DNA of 64,000 nucleotides from Macrothele yani (GCA_039090855.1 CM077005.1:75264607-75328606); one strand, 5' to 3'; numbered from the stretch's first letter, positions 34,475 to 47,522 are shown. Made by a program: numbers and translations. Notes: a model not told the origin generated them from the letters alone.

Positions 34475-35812
34475 TACACTGTTCAGTGCCAAGGAAACGT
34501 TTTGAATGCTAGACCTCATCTTTGCTTCCTGTGAACAAATCAGTTAATCTGTCTTTTCAATGAAGCCATTTTAGCGCAGCTGAAAAAAACAGTATTGCTG
34601 TTCACCAACCAAAATTATATTTCTTGTAGCAATCCAGATCTTTGTAGTGAACTTAAACGCGGTACATAAATGCTTTCGTTGTGAAAATTTGTAATGTGCG
34701 ATACTTAAGTACTCGACGATCCTGTTAAAATGAGATGTCAAAAGTTTAGTTGAACAGCGTGCTCAGAAAGAGGTGTTTGTGGCCTATAATTCTTTTTAAA
34801 ATTTCCTGGAGAGCTTATCATAATATTTTGCTGTATTTACGTTCTGTAATTTATAATATTGACTTCCTGGAAAATTAATTTTCGTTTCCTATCGAACTCT
34901 TTTCTTCATCTCAGTTTGTGTGTGTTTTGGTAATCAGGAGTAACACTTTAAAATTCATCCCAAGGATATTGTAAACAACTCCACACATTCCCGATATTCG
35001 CTGCAATAATTGAGAGCACGTACAGTGAATGAAATAATTACCAAATTCAAATCTACGTTTGGAGATGAGAGGAATATTCAGTCGTGCGTTTAATGAGATC
35101 GGTTTTGAGAGGGACGTCGAAGCATTTCTTGTTCGTCAATAATAACATCTTGTTTTCGTTTGACTCTGGTGTGGAAAGTCTCCATACTTCTCTCATTTGG
35201 AACGCCCAGTTTGAAGATTGCGCATCGTTATTATTCGATTTATCCCTGAGGATGTTTTAAAATTGTGGCTTTCTTCCTCCGCGAGATATGACTCTTTGCT
35301 AAATAGATTAGCCTTGTTATGACAATGAGATGCATTTCAGATTTCAGACTATTCGCTTAAAAGAGGAGACATTTATTCAGATTTTGTGCTGCGGCATAAT
35401 TTGACATCCTGGAATGAAATATAGCAGAGCAACCTTCGACACCAAGTCTCCATCGGCACAGCCACATGCTTGTTTACGGGGCTTAGAAGTTGAGTTGCTC
35501 TAAATCAATCCCAGTTTCGGGGAGAAAGCAGGTATGATATGGCAAAATGTAATTCTTCATTTAATTACATAATAATACTTGCAGCAACTTCCGATTTTTA
35601 ACATTAACACAGTATAAGAACCTTTACTACTGAATTTATTTTTTCAAATATCTTTTAGGCATCGAATCATTGATTTTATCACTTTCCATTTTAGAGTTGT
35701 CGTTTTTTTGTAACTGTAAACGTTTTGCGTGTCAAAGTGTTACAAGTTTTAGGATTTTTTATGTTGTTTAAATTTGACTGCAAGGTGTGATAGAATTTTT
35801 ACAAAACATGTT
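34475..35812. other. Intergenic, no gene recognised
   Basis: AT-rich, no motif recognised on either strand. Confidence 0.4.
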
Positions 35813-36030
35813 ATCCGCCCCGGTGGCGCAGTGGTCTAAGCGCTGGTTTATGAACATTCGTCCGAGAAAGGGTCCGAGTTCGAATTCCGGCGAGGCATGG
35901 TTGTTGTGTTTGTCTTACTGCAATGACCCTTTCCCTTCCCTGGAGCCAGTGGCCCCAAATTAGGGACGGGCTACTGCTTTTAACCCATTGAGTTGCTCAC
36001 GGTAGTCGTTAAACCTTCAACCAAAAAAAT
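35813..36030 (+). mobile_element. tRNA-derived SINE (family 1)
   Basis: Complete head (CCGCCCCGGTGGCGCAGTGG, box B GAGTTCGAATTCCGG), conserved body, and the end CGTTAAACCTTCAACCAAAA. No clear target duplication. Confidence 0.88.
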
Positions 36031-36443
36031 TATATATATATTAAATAATTGGAACACCATGCTGTCGATAAAGAGTAAAGAAGAAGATTTTTGGAGTAAA
36101 GTAGAAGATTGAATCTCCGAATACATAGCATTTTGTAATACACATTCATAGATGGAGTGAACAGCAGCGTTAGCCAAATCTGTTATAAGTACAGCCCTTT
36201 TAATTGCATAGTCTGCATTTACACCAATAATCATGACTTCACAGACTGTCAGTTTCCTTCACAGATATACTGTAAGTTTATTCCGGACGATCTGAGGCCG
36301 AACCGTCTGACAATCTACTGTTGGAGTATGTATGTCATTCATTCTGCATCAATTCCTTCTTCGGCACTTGTTTCAAAACCACATGAGAGTTTAGACATAA
36401 GGCTCAGTGTGGAAAACATAACGAGAAGCAACCGAAGTTTATA

Positions 36444-37717
36444 TTAGGTGTACAAATAAGTTTTAAAGGGTGTTTTGTGTGACGTATACCGCTAATTTAC
36501 ATATCCGACATTCCCCCGCGTTGTTGCCATGTGACCGTAACTGGTCCAGAGTAGAAATGTGACACAGAAGTTTGGCCAACAGTCAAACGAACTGCACTTC
36601 TGTAGGTGAAAGATGGAAAGTCATACTACATTTATTCGACAATGCATTCGTTACAAATTTCATCCAGGAAAAAGTGCTGCAAAAGCATGTGAATCGATCT
36701 GCTTTGTTCTGGGGTGGGGGGGTGGCACATTGTATTGAAAAGAACGTGTGAGGTATGGTTTAGACGGTTTAAAGCCGGTGATTTTGATGTTAGCGATCAA
36801 GAACGTAGCGGCGCCCTGCAGAAGGTTGCGCATGAAAATCTACAAGCCTTGCTAGATGAAGATTCGTCTCAAACGCTAAACGAACTAGCTGAACAGCTGG
36901 GTGTAAATCAACAAACCATTTTCAATCGTTTACGCACAGTGGGAAAGATTCAGAAGAAAGGAAAATGGGTGCCACATGACCTGAGCCAGAGGATCAAGGG
37001 TAAGCGTGTCACGAAGTGTCTGAATCTGTTGAATAAACAACACAGGAAGTCCTGTGGAAAATCGTTACGGGTGATGAGAAGTGGTTATGGTACGACAATC
37101 CCAAACACATAAAACACTGGGTAGACCCTGGTGAAGCAACGACTTCGACACCGAAACGCAATATTTACTCCAAAAAGTTCTGCTGTGCATCTGGTGGGAT
37201 ATGAAGGGTGCGCTCCATTATGAACTATTGGAAGAGGGTCAAACTGTTACTTCTGATCGCTACCAGCAACAATTTCTGCGATTGAACCAGTACATCTGTC
37301 GGAAACGTCCATTCACAGGCAAAGGATTGCGTCCCGTGACATGACAACATAACAGCGTTAGGCAGCATGTCGTGAAACCTTTCAAAGAAACGTTATTAAC
37401 GCTTGGCTGGGAAGTTCTGGTGCACCCGGCGTGTAGTCCCGACATAGCCCCTTCAGACTATCATTTGTTGCGATTGATGCAACATGGTTTGTCTTCTGTA
37501 CGGCTCCAGACTAGTGACGAAGTGCAAAAATGAGTTGACGACTTCATCGCGTCACACGAAGTATTCTTCATGGCTAAAATCCGTCAGCTGCCCGACCGAT
37601 AGCGGAAAAGGATAGATGATGACGTCGCATATTTTGATTCGTAAAGGTATTGTGGTTTTCGCTCAAATTACATGTTGAGTTGTCTTAAAACGCTTCAAAA
37701 CTTATTTGAACCCCTAA
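36444..37717 (+). mobile_element. mariner element
   Basis: The left end TTAGGTGTACAAATAAGTTT (36444) pairs with the right end, which reads inward TTAGGGGTTCAAATAAGTTT from 37717. Length 1.27 kb is normal for mariner. The right end is fused to a palindrome containing further mariner-type ends. Confidence 0.88.
36613..37644 (+). pseudogene. mariner transposase relic
   Basis: The start ATG at 36613 gives MESHTTFIRQCIRYKFHPGK, the mariner N-terminal HTH. A frameshift in the GGGGTGGGGGGG run near 36715 leads to VWFRRFKAGDFDVSDQERSG, then LNELAEQLGVNQQTIFNRLR (second HTH). After another shift near 37045 come VTGDEKWLWYDNPKH (first Asp) and VHPACSPDIAPSDYHLL (D34D block). The second catalytic Asp region is changed to a stop (RPVT-QHNS). 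It ends at TAA 37642-37644. Confidence 0.88.
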
Positions 37718-37946
37718 TGCATATATATCAGCGAAAATTCAACAAATAAGAAAGGTGAGAAAGTTAGCATACGTCACATCCTGCAGGGCATTCTATATGT
37801 TAGTCTATATATAGAATATCCTGCAGGATGTGACGTATGCTATGTTTCTTACCTTTCTTATTGTTGAATTTTCGGTGATATATATGCATTAAGGGCATAA
37901 ATAAGTTTTATATGCTTATTAGGTGTATAAATAAGTTTTATATAGT
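37690..37946. repeat. Palindrome bounded by mariner-type terminal repeats
   Basis: The left arm (37696-37797) and right arm (about 37807-37908) are near-perfect inverted repeats that share GCATACGTCACATCCTGCAG and end in mariner-type termini (CAAAACTTATTT left, AAATAAGTTTTA right). A further solo terminus, TTAGGTGTATAAATAAGTTT, follows at about 37919. Confidence 0.85.
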
Positions 37947-37991
37947 TTTATGACTCGAGGTTAGTCTATATGCTGCACAAAAATTTCTGCC

Positions 37992-38150
37992 ATCCCAGTG
38001 GCAGAATGGTCTTGGGATCTGGCATCACGTAGTTTATTAGAGGTGATCCCGTATGAAGCACGGATGGTGTATCTACCTTACGCCGCTGTCTGTGTCCCTT
38101 CTTACATGCTTTGATTAAACCCTTTTTTTAGACCTAATGGCATACTGCTC
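37992..38150 (+). mobile_element. Degenerate SINE (family 1)
   Basis: It resembles the family-1 head (CCATCCCAGTGGCAGAATGG for box A region) and body (CGGATGGTGTATCTACCTTA), with many changes. An old copy. Confidence 0.55.
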
Positions 38151-38384
38151 CTAAACATTGTACATACTATCTTTTCCAAAAGCTCTCCATCCAAGTTTTA
38201 TATGCCTATAAATTTCTTCATCAATGTGATCTTCACTTGATATCTGCTGTTCAAAAAAAATGTAGGTATCAGTTGTCTCAAGCTTTTCTCCATCAATGGA
38301 TGGATCTTCGTTCCTTGCAAAAGCATTTTTCATCATTTTGTCCTCTGAAAGTTCATTCTTAATCCCACTTTTTACCAAGTCATG

Positions 38385-38860
38385 TAATCAGATGAATCCC
38401 GTTTTCAGCAGTACGAGACAGACGAGAGGGTGCTGGTGTGGAGTCAACAGCATGAGGCCATGGCCTCCTCGTGCCAGGTCCGCTGTGTTCAAGGCGGTGG
38501 TGGTTCTGTGATTCGGGACCCTTCTCTTGGGACACATGCGGTCTCTTAACGTGTCTGGAGAGGTACGTAACAGCTGTGCGCTACCAGCATGAGCTGGCTG
38601 ATCAGATACACGCTTTCATGGCCTTCGCGCATCCTGCGGCCGGTTGTCTGTTTCAGAACGAAAATGCGCCACCCCGCGGTGACTCAAACACGCGAGCATG
38701 TGTCAAGGAATACTCATCTGAATTTGGAACGGTCTATTGGTCCCCAACGTCGACGGATTTGAACTCTCTGGCCATTGAGAGACAGGCTCAGGACATACAG
38801 TTGTGGAAAAAACTTGGGGAGACTTTCATCGAGCAGTGGAGTAATAATGGTTGATGATGA
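38385..38860 (+). pseudogene. Tc1 transposase fragment
   Basis: It reads SDESRFQQYETDERV, then VQGGGGSVIRD and, after frameshifts, EFGTVYWSPTSTDLNSL (degraded SPDLN block). It belongs to the same family as the element at 10290-11446 (shared FEFGT..WSP order). No terminal repeats were found, so it is a fragment. Confidence 0.75.
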
Positions 38861-38869
38861 TGTGATACA

Positions 38870-41424
38870 TGTAAAATGACCTGAAAAGTGAGAATTGAGG
38901 AATAAAGCTGCTGCGTGTTTTCTCATGTTTTCTCTTCTACGTGTTAATGATATCCCACCTACACTTTTGAACTTTCTAAACTGAGAATTGAAGTAATATG
39001 TTAGGAATGTGAAACAGGTTAGAAAAACTGAAAATACGAAAGTGATAAGTGATAAAATACAACAGTCATAAACAGTGATAAAATACAACAGTGATAAACA
39101 GTGATCAGTTTTTACTGGTCACTGTTTTTATTTCCCATGCTACTTTGCTTTTATTTCTTGAAATCAAGTAACACCGTTGATCATAAATCTCGAATCAATG
39201 CAAAGTTTCTCGTTATCATTGTTTAAGTTCGTCTATGAAGCGCTAATACCGGAAATTTCTCCGGTAGTTCCTCACAGACATAGCATTTGGTGTTCATTAA
39301 GTTCGTTATCAGGAGAGCAATAGCTAAAGTTAATATAATCCAGAATGCTGATGAAAGGAAAATGTCTATGTAAACAAAAATGCTCTTAATATTTAGATAT
39401 AAAGTATTTGAATATCTTCACAGGGTCCAAGTGATTAAGACGCTAACTTTCCGCCTTACACCTTGGTTGTACGTCTTAGCTAAATCATTATAAAGTAGAG
39501 TTTTCTATGCTCCAACGTTCTGTTGTTCCACCTTTCTCCACGCGAGGTTCCTCTAAATTAGAGATGTGCTATTCCTAGTAGCTTATCGTTGCTTAACTGG
39601 TTGAGGGGCAGCAGAGCGACCTAGAAAGCATTTCTTGGGTCTCCCATGAGAAATTACTTCAGAACAAAGCAGCCGTTTCTCGAGTCAGAGTTTAGTGAAC
39701 AGCTCAGCGCTAGACAGATACAATTTCACACATCTCACTAACAACTTTAATACGAGATATTAGCCTTGTAAGAGTCTTGCATTTAGGTGACATTTGTAAA
39801 TTGGAAAGACGAGCGGCAGTTCTGTCATGTTCGGTTTCCGTAACTGCTATAAAGATGTTTCAATTTGCCTTACGGATATTGTGCCATGCCAACACAGCTG
39901 GAAACTAAAACGCGACTTAAAGGTGAACAGCAGCTACAAATCAACAACCTTAAGAAGCAGCATCAAACGCTTTAATTTTATTATGTGCATGGATACCTTG
40001 GAGAAGTTTCACGACGTACAAAGAAGAAATACTACACTCAAGTAAAACACGTTCGGATATCTATTCAAAGTTAAATATTTGGCAGAAAGCTCGTTAAATG
40101 AGTGATTTCTACAAAGCATTATTCATTGTTAAGGGATTTTGCAAGCATGCAATTTTTCATATCTTTGTATCTCTGTTTTAGGTATTATTTAAATATTTCG
40201 CTGCTGGGATTATCTTCCAAAAGATGCAAAGTAGCTTCCCTGTACGGAACGAAAATTTCTAAAGCAATAAGGACATCTTCGTGTTCGGCGGGTTTTCGTT
40301 CTTCTTCGTTTTCTGGCGTCTGCAAAATTCCTTGTTGAATAATATGTATTGCTTTGCATTTTTATTGTTTGTTCCATTTTCTCTTCAGCATTTCCCAAAT
40401 GAAGGGAATAAATCAGAGGTACACAGCAGAGTCTAAGTTATTCGCTTGCTTCTTGACAAACGCCGATGAAAATAAAATAAAACTGCAAATGCAAATCTGT
40501 TACCTACAGGATATGGCGAAATGAAAAGAAAAATTCCTGGAAATATACAGAAAGTATTGCAAAGTCACTAGTTTTTGCGATAGAAATGTGTAAGAAAATG
40601 TTCATGCAAATGAAGATGCAGCTTTCGGAGAAACGACTTACTGAGTGTCCAATGTCATAGCTGTCTGTCGGCCGTCAGTGATAGTTACTGAAACTGAGTT
40701 TCACGTGTTTCCAAAAGTGACGCTGTAAAGAAAATAACAGCAAACATTACATATGATGATTGTTAATGCATATTGTGCTTTCGCATATTATAAATATATA
40801 TTTTTCATTTCCTCTCTGCTCATATGCACATTCGAAGTCCTTCTGACGCTAATACAGACGAATTTCACGAAAGTTTCCAAAATTTTTTTTTCTCTGCTAT
40901 ATGAGTGACTCTCTCCATTCAGTTAATGTTGCTTCCTGATTAAAGGATTCCAGTCTCATATTCTGGGATATTAAAGTTTATCTAAAGAGCATCGGCATTT
41001 CACTTATAAGGCATGCTTCCAGTTCCCATACTAACGTAGCTGAGTTTTTGCTTTCTTGAAGAAACCCTAGTTCTTCTTTGCAAGAAGTGAAAAAAAAAGT
41101 CTCTTCAAAGTAGCCTGTTGAGAAAAAATCCGAATCTGTATATTCGTGGTAACAATAATAACGCTATATAGGAAACATGACTTCTTTGGCAAAAGCCCCT
41201 GCAGAGAAAATGAGATTTTTTTTTCGTGCAATTGGTTTTCATGAAAGCTTTTGATTCTGCATAGATAATAAGTTCTGACGACTATTAGATATTGTCTTTC
41301 CTTTTCAGATAAGGATCAGAAATGAGCTACCAAAACTCTTTTTGCAGCAAAGGAAAGATAGCCTGGTTAGCAACAGGACACTAAAGAATACCACTAATTC
41401 CTTTTTACGTTGATAATTTTATAC
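38870..41424. other. Intergenic, no gene recognised
   Basis: AT-rich. The sequence GTGATAAACAGTGATAAAATACAACA is loosely repeated near 39045-39120. A 72-residue frame at 39827-40045 has no recognised motif. Confidence 0.4.
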
Positions 41425-41935
41425 ATCCATCACTACTCAAGGCAGCAACCCTCGGTTCACGATATTAAAATCTTGTACATTTAAAAATCCCAAACTCAAA
41501 TGAGCTTTAAAAACATTGAATTGCACACAGATTAAAAGTAAAACATTAAGTCATAAGACGTTTCATGTTTGCATAAACCCATTATCAGATGAATAAACTA
41601 AACCCTAGCATGGGTATAGGCATATGTTACATGTTTATTGTACATGTTTACATATGCATATACTGTATATGCGTATACTCATGCTAGGGTTTAGTTTATT
41701 CATACATGTTTACATGTTTATATACATGTTTACACATGCCTATACTCATGCTAGAGTTTAGTTTATTCATCTGATGATGAGGTTATGGAAACTCGAAAGG
41801 TCTTATGATTTAATGTTTTACTTTTAATCTGTGTGCGATTAAATGTTCTTCAAGCTCACTTGAGTTTGAGATTTTTAAATGTACAGGACTGTAATATCGT
41901 GCACCGAATGGTTGCTGTCTTGAATACTGATGGAT
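41425..41935. repeat. Foldback element with about 190-bp arms
   Basis: The left arm (41425-41620) and right arm (41738-41935) are inverted repeats from ATCCATCACTACTCAAGGCA to its mirror. The block ATGCTAGGGTTTAGTTTATT occurs three times (once reversed at about 41585-41605, then 41683 and 41749). No open frame. It is probably a non-autonomous foldback or MITE-like transposon. Superfamily unknown. Confidence 0.8.
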
Positions 41936-42355
41936 TTATCCTGCACGAGGAAATGTGATATTGTATTGGGAATTTTATGCATTATTACAATTACATCGTA
42001 GGCACTGCTGTTGGACAGTCGTTCCCAGTCTATCTGAGCTCAATACTTCTATTTATTATCGATTATTTCCAAACAACTTCATGCAACGAACAACAATATA
42101 ATTGTTTTATGAAAAGCATTTGTTCGTAGGAAAGCTTAGTTTTCATTTTACGTAATAATCTTCTTGTGCGACAACCAGACATCAAAATGTATTTGAAGAT
42201 ATGGGCAGTACCTTCAATCTACAAAAACTATCAAAGTGTTTATTGGCCGTCGAAGTTAAGTTAACCTACGTGTTTCTTATATTAATTAATCTGCCCTGAT
42301 GTCCTTGTTACCACAGAACAGCTGGGTTGGACTGTCTTATAAAGTAAGAAACATA

Positions 42356-42905
42356 CACTGAAGTAGTGAATTATTCGGAACACCTACCTAGTATTGTTTC
42401 TGGAAGCTCTTTGCCTTCGAAACAGCCTCAATTCCACGTGGAATGGGTTCAACGAGTTGCAGATATCGTTTTACAGGTATATTCGACGAAGCGATGTGAT
42501 AGTGTCCATCAACTGCCGAATATTCGCAGGTGGAGGATCTCTGTTACGAACGACTCTCTCAATTTAATCACACAAATGTTCAATTAGCTTAAGATCTGGA
42601 GACTGTGAGGACCATGTTTGAAATCTGAAGTCACTGCTGTGCTATTGGAATTACTGTGTGACGATCCGAGCCTTGCAGCATGGCGCAGCATCTTGATGGG
42701 AGTAGCCATCTCCATCTGGAAACGCCATGCACATGTACTGATATGTATGGTCCTGAATTACATTAAGATACTGCGTGGCATTCAAATGCTGTTTCAGAGC
42801 CATTAAGAAACCCAATGCCTGCCACGTAAACAGATCCCAGACTATTATACCTGCAACACCAGCTTGTAGAATTGTTACAGGGCTGTTCACTGACTTATGT
42901 ATCAG
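42356..42905 (-). pseudogene. Tc1 transposase fragment with one terminal repeat
   Basis: The terminal repeat CACTGAAGTAGTGAATTATT at 42356 follows TA, as in the element at 6512-8570. On the minus strand 42651-42890 reads GVAGIIVWDLFTWQALGFLM, then GYSHQDAAPCCKARI (second catalytic block). The C-terminal block follows in another frame. The other end is missing, so the copy is truncated. Confidence 0.8.
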
Positions 42906-43197
42906 TGCTCTGTGTCAAAGGTCCTCCAGATTTTCGCTTGTAGAAACTTTTGAAGTTTTGGCGTTGTACCTGTATTTTTCTCTCAATGATGAAAACAAGT
43001 AAATAAAATACCAGCTGAAATTCATAGTCATTCCTTTGCAGTGAAGAATATATTTATTGAAGTTATGGGGAAGATCTTTCGTATCTTTGTCCTGATTTCT
43101 TTGCAGCACAAACTCGAAGATCTGTTTCTGCTTATTATTTTATCGGGCTTCTTTCTCAGTTATCTTTCTGTTAAATTTACTTTTTTCCCACTTTGTT

Positions 43198-44985
43198 AGC
43201 ACGTCTTTTGTAAAAAAAGATCGTGCTTCTGTTATCGGTTTGTCCATCTGTACCCACGCTATCTGTGCAACTATTAGTCCGATTTAAAAAATTATTTTTG
43301 CATTCAGAAGCTTAAAATATGCGAATGATGATCCGTCATTTCGTCTTTTTTTACGATGTACAATTTCGCCGCTAGGGTGCGTAAATGAAGATGATGTCGA
43401 ATTCAAAAATACGTTTTAATCCACATATTTGCTTCTAAACATCCGATTGAAAAAATTATTTTATCTTTCAATTCATTTACGTCGAAGAGTGTTTTAGATA
43501 TAGCTTCATTTTCAAATTACGCATAAATTTTCCGCTAGTCGCGTAAAAGTAAATTACATTTTTTCCGATAACTCTTCTCCTAAAACTCCGATTTGAAAAA
43601 TCTTTTTTTCAGGGGATACATCTCCTAATGGAAAATCTGTTGCATATAATTTCGAATGTTTGCTAAAGAATACTTTGGCCGACAGTGTTAATTTTTGCTT
43701 CTGGTGTATTTGCCATAAAATCTGAGCTTCTAAAATATCGATTGAAAAAATTATTTCGTAGACTCATGCCACTCACATCGATAAACCTTTTCGGAATATT
43801 TTCTTCCTAAAAATATCGCACAGTTTCTCCGCCAGGGGGCGTGGATGTATATCTCATATTTGTCAATATCTCTACATCTAGGAGTCCGATTTGAAAAATT
43901 CCTTCTTTGTTGGATAATGTTTTCGGTGTGACATGTTCTTCATATAAATTCAAAATTTTCAAGTAATTCATAGACTTTCCGCTAGGGGCGTATCGCTAAA
44001 TTGTGTTTCTCCCTATATCTCTGCTCCTAAATCTCCGATTTGAAAAATTCTTTCTGCACCGGTTACAGCTCCTGATGGGAAAATCGTTTGCACATAATTT
44101 CTAGTTTTTGTAAAAAAGTTGTATGGCCACCAGGTGGAGTAAACCTTAATTTGCGCTTCTGGTATATTTGCAGCAAAATATGAGCTTCTAAAATCTCGAT
44201 TGGAAAAAAAAGTCTTTTGTTGACTGATGCTGCTCATGTCGACAAACCTTTTAGGAACACTTTCTTCTTGAAATAATGCACAGTTTCCACGCCAGGGGAC
44301 GTAGATATATATCTTATTTTTGTCAATATCTCTACTTCTAAAAGTTCAATTTGAAAAATTCCTTCGTTGTTGGATAGTGTTTCCAATGCGAAATATTTTC
44401 CTATAAAGTCAAAATTTTCACGTAAATCATTTAAGACTTTGCGACAGGGCGCATAAAGGTAAATTGCGTTTTCTGCTCCTAAAACTCCGATTCGAAAATT
44501 TCTTCCTGTATCGCATACAAGACCTGATGGAAAATATTTTTCACATAATTTCTAATGTTTTGTAAAGAATGGTTTGGCCACCACGGGTCATAACTGTGAA
44601 TTTCTGATTCTGATGTATTTGTTGCAAAATCTGGGCTTCTGAAAACTCCACTAAATTTTTTTTTCTTGGACCGATACCGCTCATATGGATAAACCTTTTG
44701 AGAATACTTTCTTCCTAAAATAATTCATGGTTTTCCCACAAGAGAACGTAAAGTCACATCTTATTTTTGTCGATAACTCTGTTTCTAAGATTTCGTAAGC
44801 TCAAGATCCCGTTTTCACCAATATCTGAGGGATTAAAGACCCGATTGAAAAACTTCTTTCTTCCGTCAGATACTATTGTTTTCCATACCGGTTCCATTGC
44901 CTTTGAATAGCTTTGGTAAATTTAATTTGCTTCAAAATGGATTCAAAAGGCGTGCTTATTACACCAGAAAATTCGGTGTCATCTT
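43198..44985 (+). mobile_element. Hairpin-ended tandem-module element, copy 1 (direct)
   Basis: It begins AGCACGTCTTTTG, which folds with the following AAAAGATCGTGCT into a hairpin. It ends with the inverse CAAAAGGCGTGCT (44944-44956), a second hairpin and ATCTT. It contains about ten diverged modules of about 150 bp, most with an eroded CTCF-like core. Only the site at 43829 is close to consensus. The structure recalls Helentron-derived non-autonomous elements with central tandem repeats, by analogy only. Confidence 0.75.
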
Positions 44986-45106
44986 ACTTGTTTTTCATTC
45001 TGCTTTGATGACAGTGGACATTACTTATCCCCGATCTTCACAACTCTGAGGAAAATCTTACCAACCGCTCTCTTCTATAGCAGCGATCAGAAAGACCCTG
45101 CATTTT

Positions 45107-47522
45107 AGCACGTCTTTTGTAAAAAAAGATCGTGCTTATATTATCGGTTTGTCCGTCCGTCCGTATGTACCCACGGTATCTCTGCAACTATTACTCCGAT
45201 TTGAAATTTTTTTTTTTGCATTGGGAAGCTTGAAATATGCGAATGATGATCCTTTATTTTGTTTTCTTTTACGATGCATAATTTTGCCGCTAGAGGGCGT
45301 AAATGCAGATGATGTCGAATTCAAAAACAACGTTTTATTCCATATATTTGCTTCTAAACATCCGATTGAAAAAATCATTTTATCTTTCGATTTCATTTAT
45401 GTCGAAGAGTGTTTTAAAAACAGTTACTTTTTCAAATTACTCATAGATTTTCCGCTAGGGGGCGTAAAATTAAATTACATTTTCGCCGATAACACTTCTC
45501 CTAAAACTCCGATTTGAATTATTTTTTTTCAGCGGATACATCTCCTGATGGAAAATCTTTTGCATATAGTTTCAAATTTTTGGTAAATAATACTCAGGCC
45601 GCCAGGAGGCGTAAGTGTTAATTTTTGCTTCTGATGTATTTGCCATAAAATCTGAGCTTCTATAATATCGATTGAAAAACTTCTTCCGTGGACTGATGCC
45701 ACTCACATCGATAAACCTTTTCGGAATATTTTCTTCTTAAAATATTCAACAGTTTCTCCGCCAGGGGGCGTAGATGTATATCTTATTTTTGTCAATATCT
45801 CTTTTTCTAAGAGTCTGATCTGAAAAATTCCTTCTTTGTTAGATAGTATTTTCCGTGTGACATGTTTTTCATATAATTTCAAAATTTTCAAGTAATTTTC
45901 CGCTAGGGGGCGTAAGAGGCAAATTGCGTTCCTCCCTATATCTCTGCTTCTAAATCTCCGATTCGAAAAATTCGTTCTGCACCGGATACAGCTCCTGATG
46001 GGAAATTGTTTGCACATAATTTTTAATTTTTGTAGAAAAATAGTTTTGCCGGCAGGGGGCGTAAATCTTGATTTCCGCTTCTGATGTATTTGCAGCAAAA
46101 TATGAGCTTCTAAATACTCGATTGAAAAAAACGTCGTTGGTTGACCGATACTACTCATGTCGACAAACCTTTTAGAAAACTTTTCTTCTTAAAATAGTGT
46201 TGGGTTTCTACGCCAGGGGGCGTAGATATATATATTATTTTTGTCAATATCTGTACTTCTAAGAGTCCGATTTGAAAAATTCCTTCTTTGTTGGGTAGTG
46301 TTTCCAGTGCGATATGTGTTTCGTATAATTTCGAAATTTTCAAGTAATTCATAGACTTTCCGCTAGGGGGCGTAAACGTAAAATGCGTTTCCCCCTATAT
46401 CTCTGCTTCTAAATCTCCGATTTGAAAAATTCTTTCCGCACCGGATACGGCTCCTGATGAGAAATGGTATGCAGATAATTTCTAATTTTTGTAAAAACAT
46501 GGTTTGGCCACCAGGTGGCGTAAGTCTTAGTTTCCGCTTCTCATCATTGCAGCAAAATATGAGCTTCTAAAATCTGGATTGAAAAAAAAGTCGTTTGTTC
46601 ACCGATACTACTCATGTCGACAAACCTTTTAGAAACATTTTCTTCTTGAAATAAGGCATGGTTTATACGCCAGGGGGCGCAGATATATATCTTATTTTTG
46701 TCAATATCTACTTCTAGGAGTCCGACTTGAAAAATTCCTTCTTTGTTCGATAGTGTTTCTAGTGTGACATGTGGTTCATATAATTTCAAAATTTTCAAGT
46801 AATTCATAGACTTTCCGCTAGTGGGCGTAGCGGTAAATTGCGTTTTCCTCTATATCTCTGCTTCTAAATGTCCGATTTGAAAAATTCCTTCTTTGTTGGA
46901 TAGTGTTTCCGATGCGAAATGTTTTTCCTATAAATTCAAAAGTTACAAGTAAATCATAGACTTTTTGCTAGGCGGCACAAAGGCAAATTGCGTTTTCAGG
47001 GTTATTTCTGCTTCTAAAGCTCCCATTTGAAAATTTCTTCCTGTATCGCATACAAGACCTAAGGGAAAATATTTTTCACGTAATTTCTAATGTTTGGTAA
47101 AGAATAGTTTGGCCACCAGGGGTAATAAGTGTTAATTTCTGCTTCTGAAGTATTTGTAGCAAAATCTGGGCTATTGAAAACTCGACTAATTTTTTTTTCT
47201 TGGACCGATACCGCTTATATGGATAAACCTTTTGAGAATACTTTCTTCCTAAAATAATGCATGGGTTTCCCAGCAGGGGACGTAAAGTCACATCTTATTT
47301 TCGTCGATATCTCTGTTTCGAAGAGTTTGTAAGCTCACGATTCCGTTTATAGCAATATCTGAGGGATTAAAAAAGCGATTGAAAATCTTCTTTCTTTTGT
47401 CAGATCTAATGTTTTCCATGCCGGTTCCATTGACTTTGAATGGCTTTGATAAATTTAATTTGCGTCAGAACGGATTCAAAAGACGTGCTTATTACACCCG
47501 AAAATTCGGTGTCATCTTTCTT
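45107..47522 (+). mobile_element. Hairpin-ended tandem-module element, copy 2 (direct, best preserved)
   Basis: The left hairpin AGCACGTCTTTTG/AAAAGATCGTGCT starts at 45107. The right inverse CAAAAGACGTGCT is at 47477-47489, followed by the hairpin ACACCCGAAAATTCGGTGT. About fourteen modules lie between. CTCF-like cores sit at 45287, 45452, 45599, 45758, 45900, 46049, 46210, 46360, 46508, 46667 and 46815, spaced 142-165 bp. The module types repeat as a trimer of about 455 bp. Confidence 0.8.
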
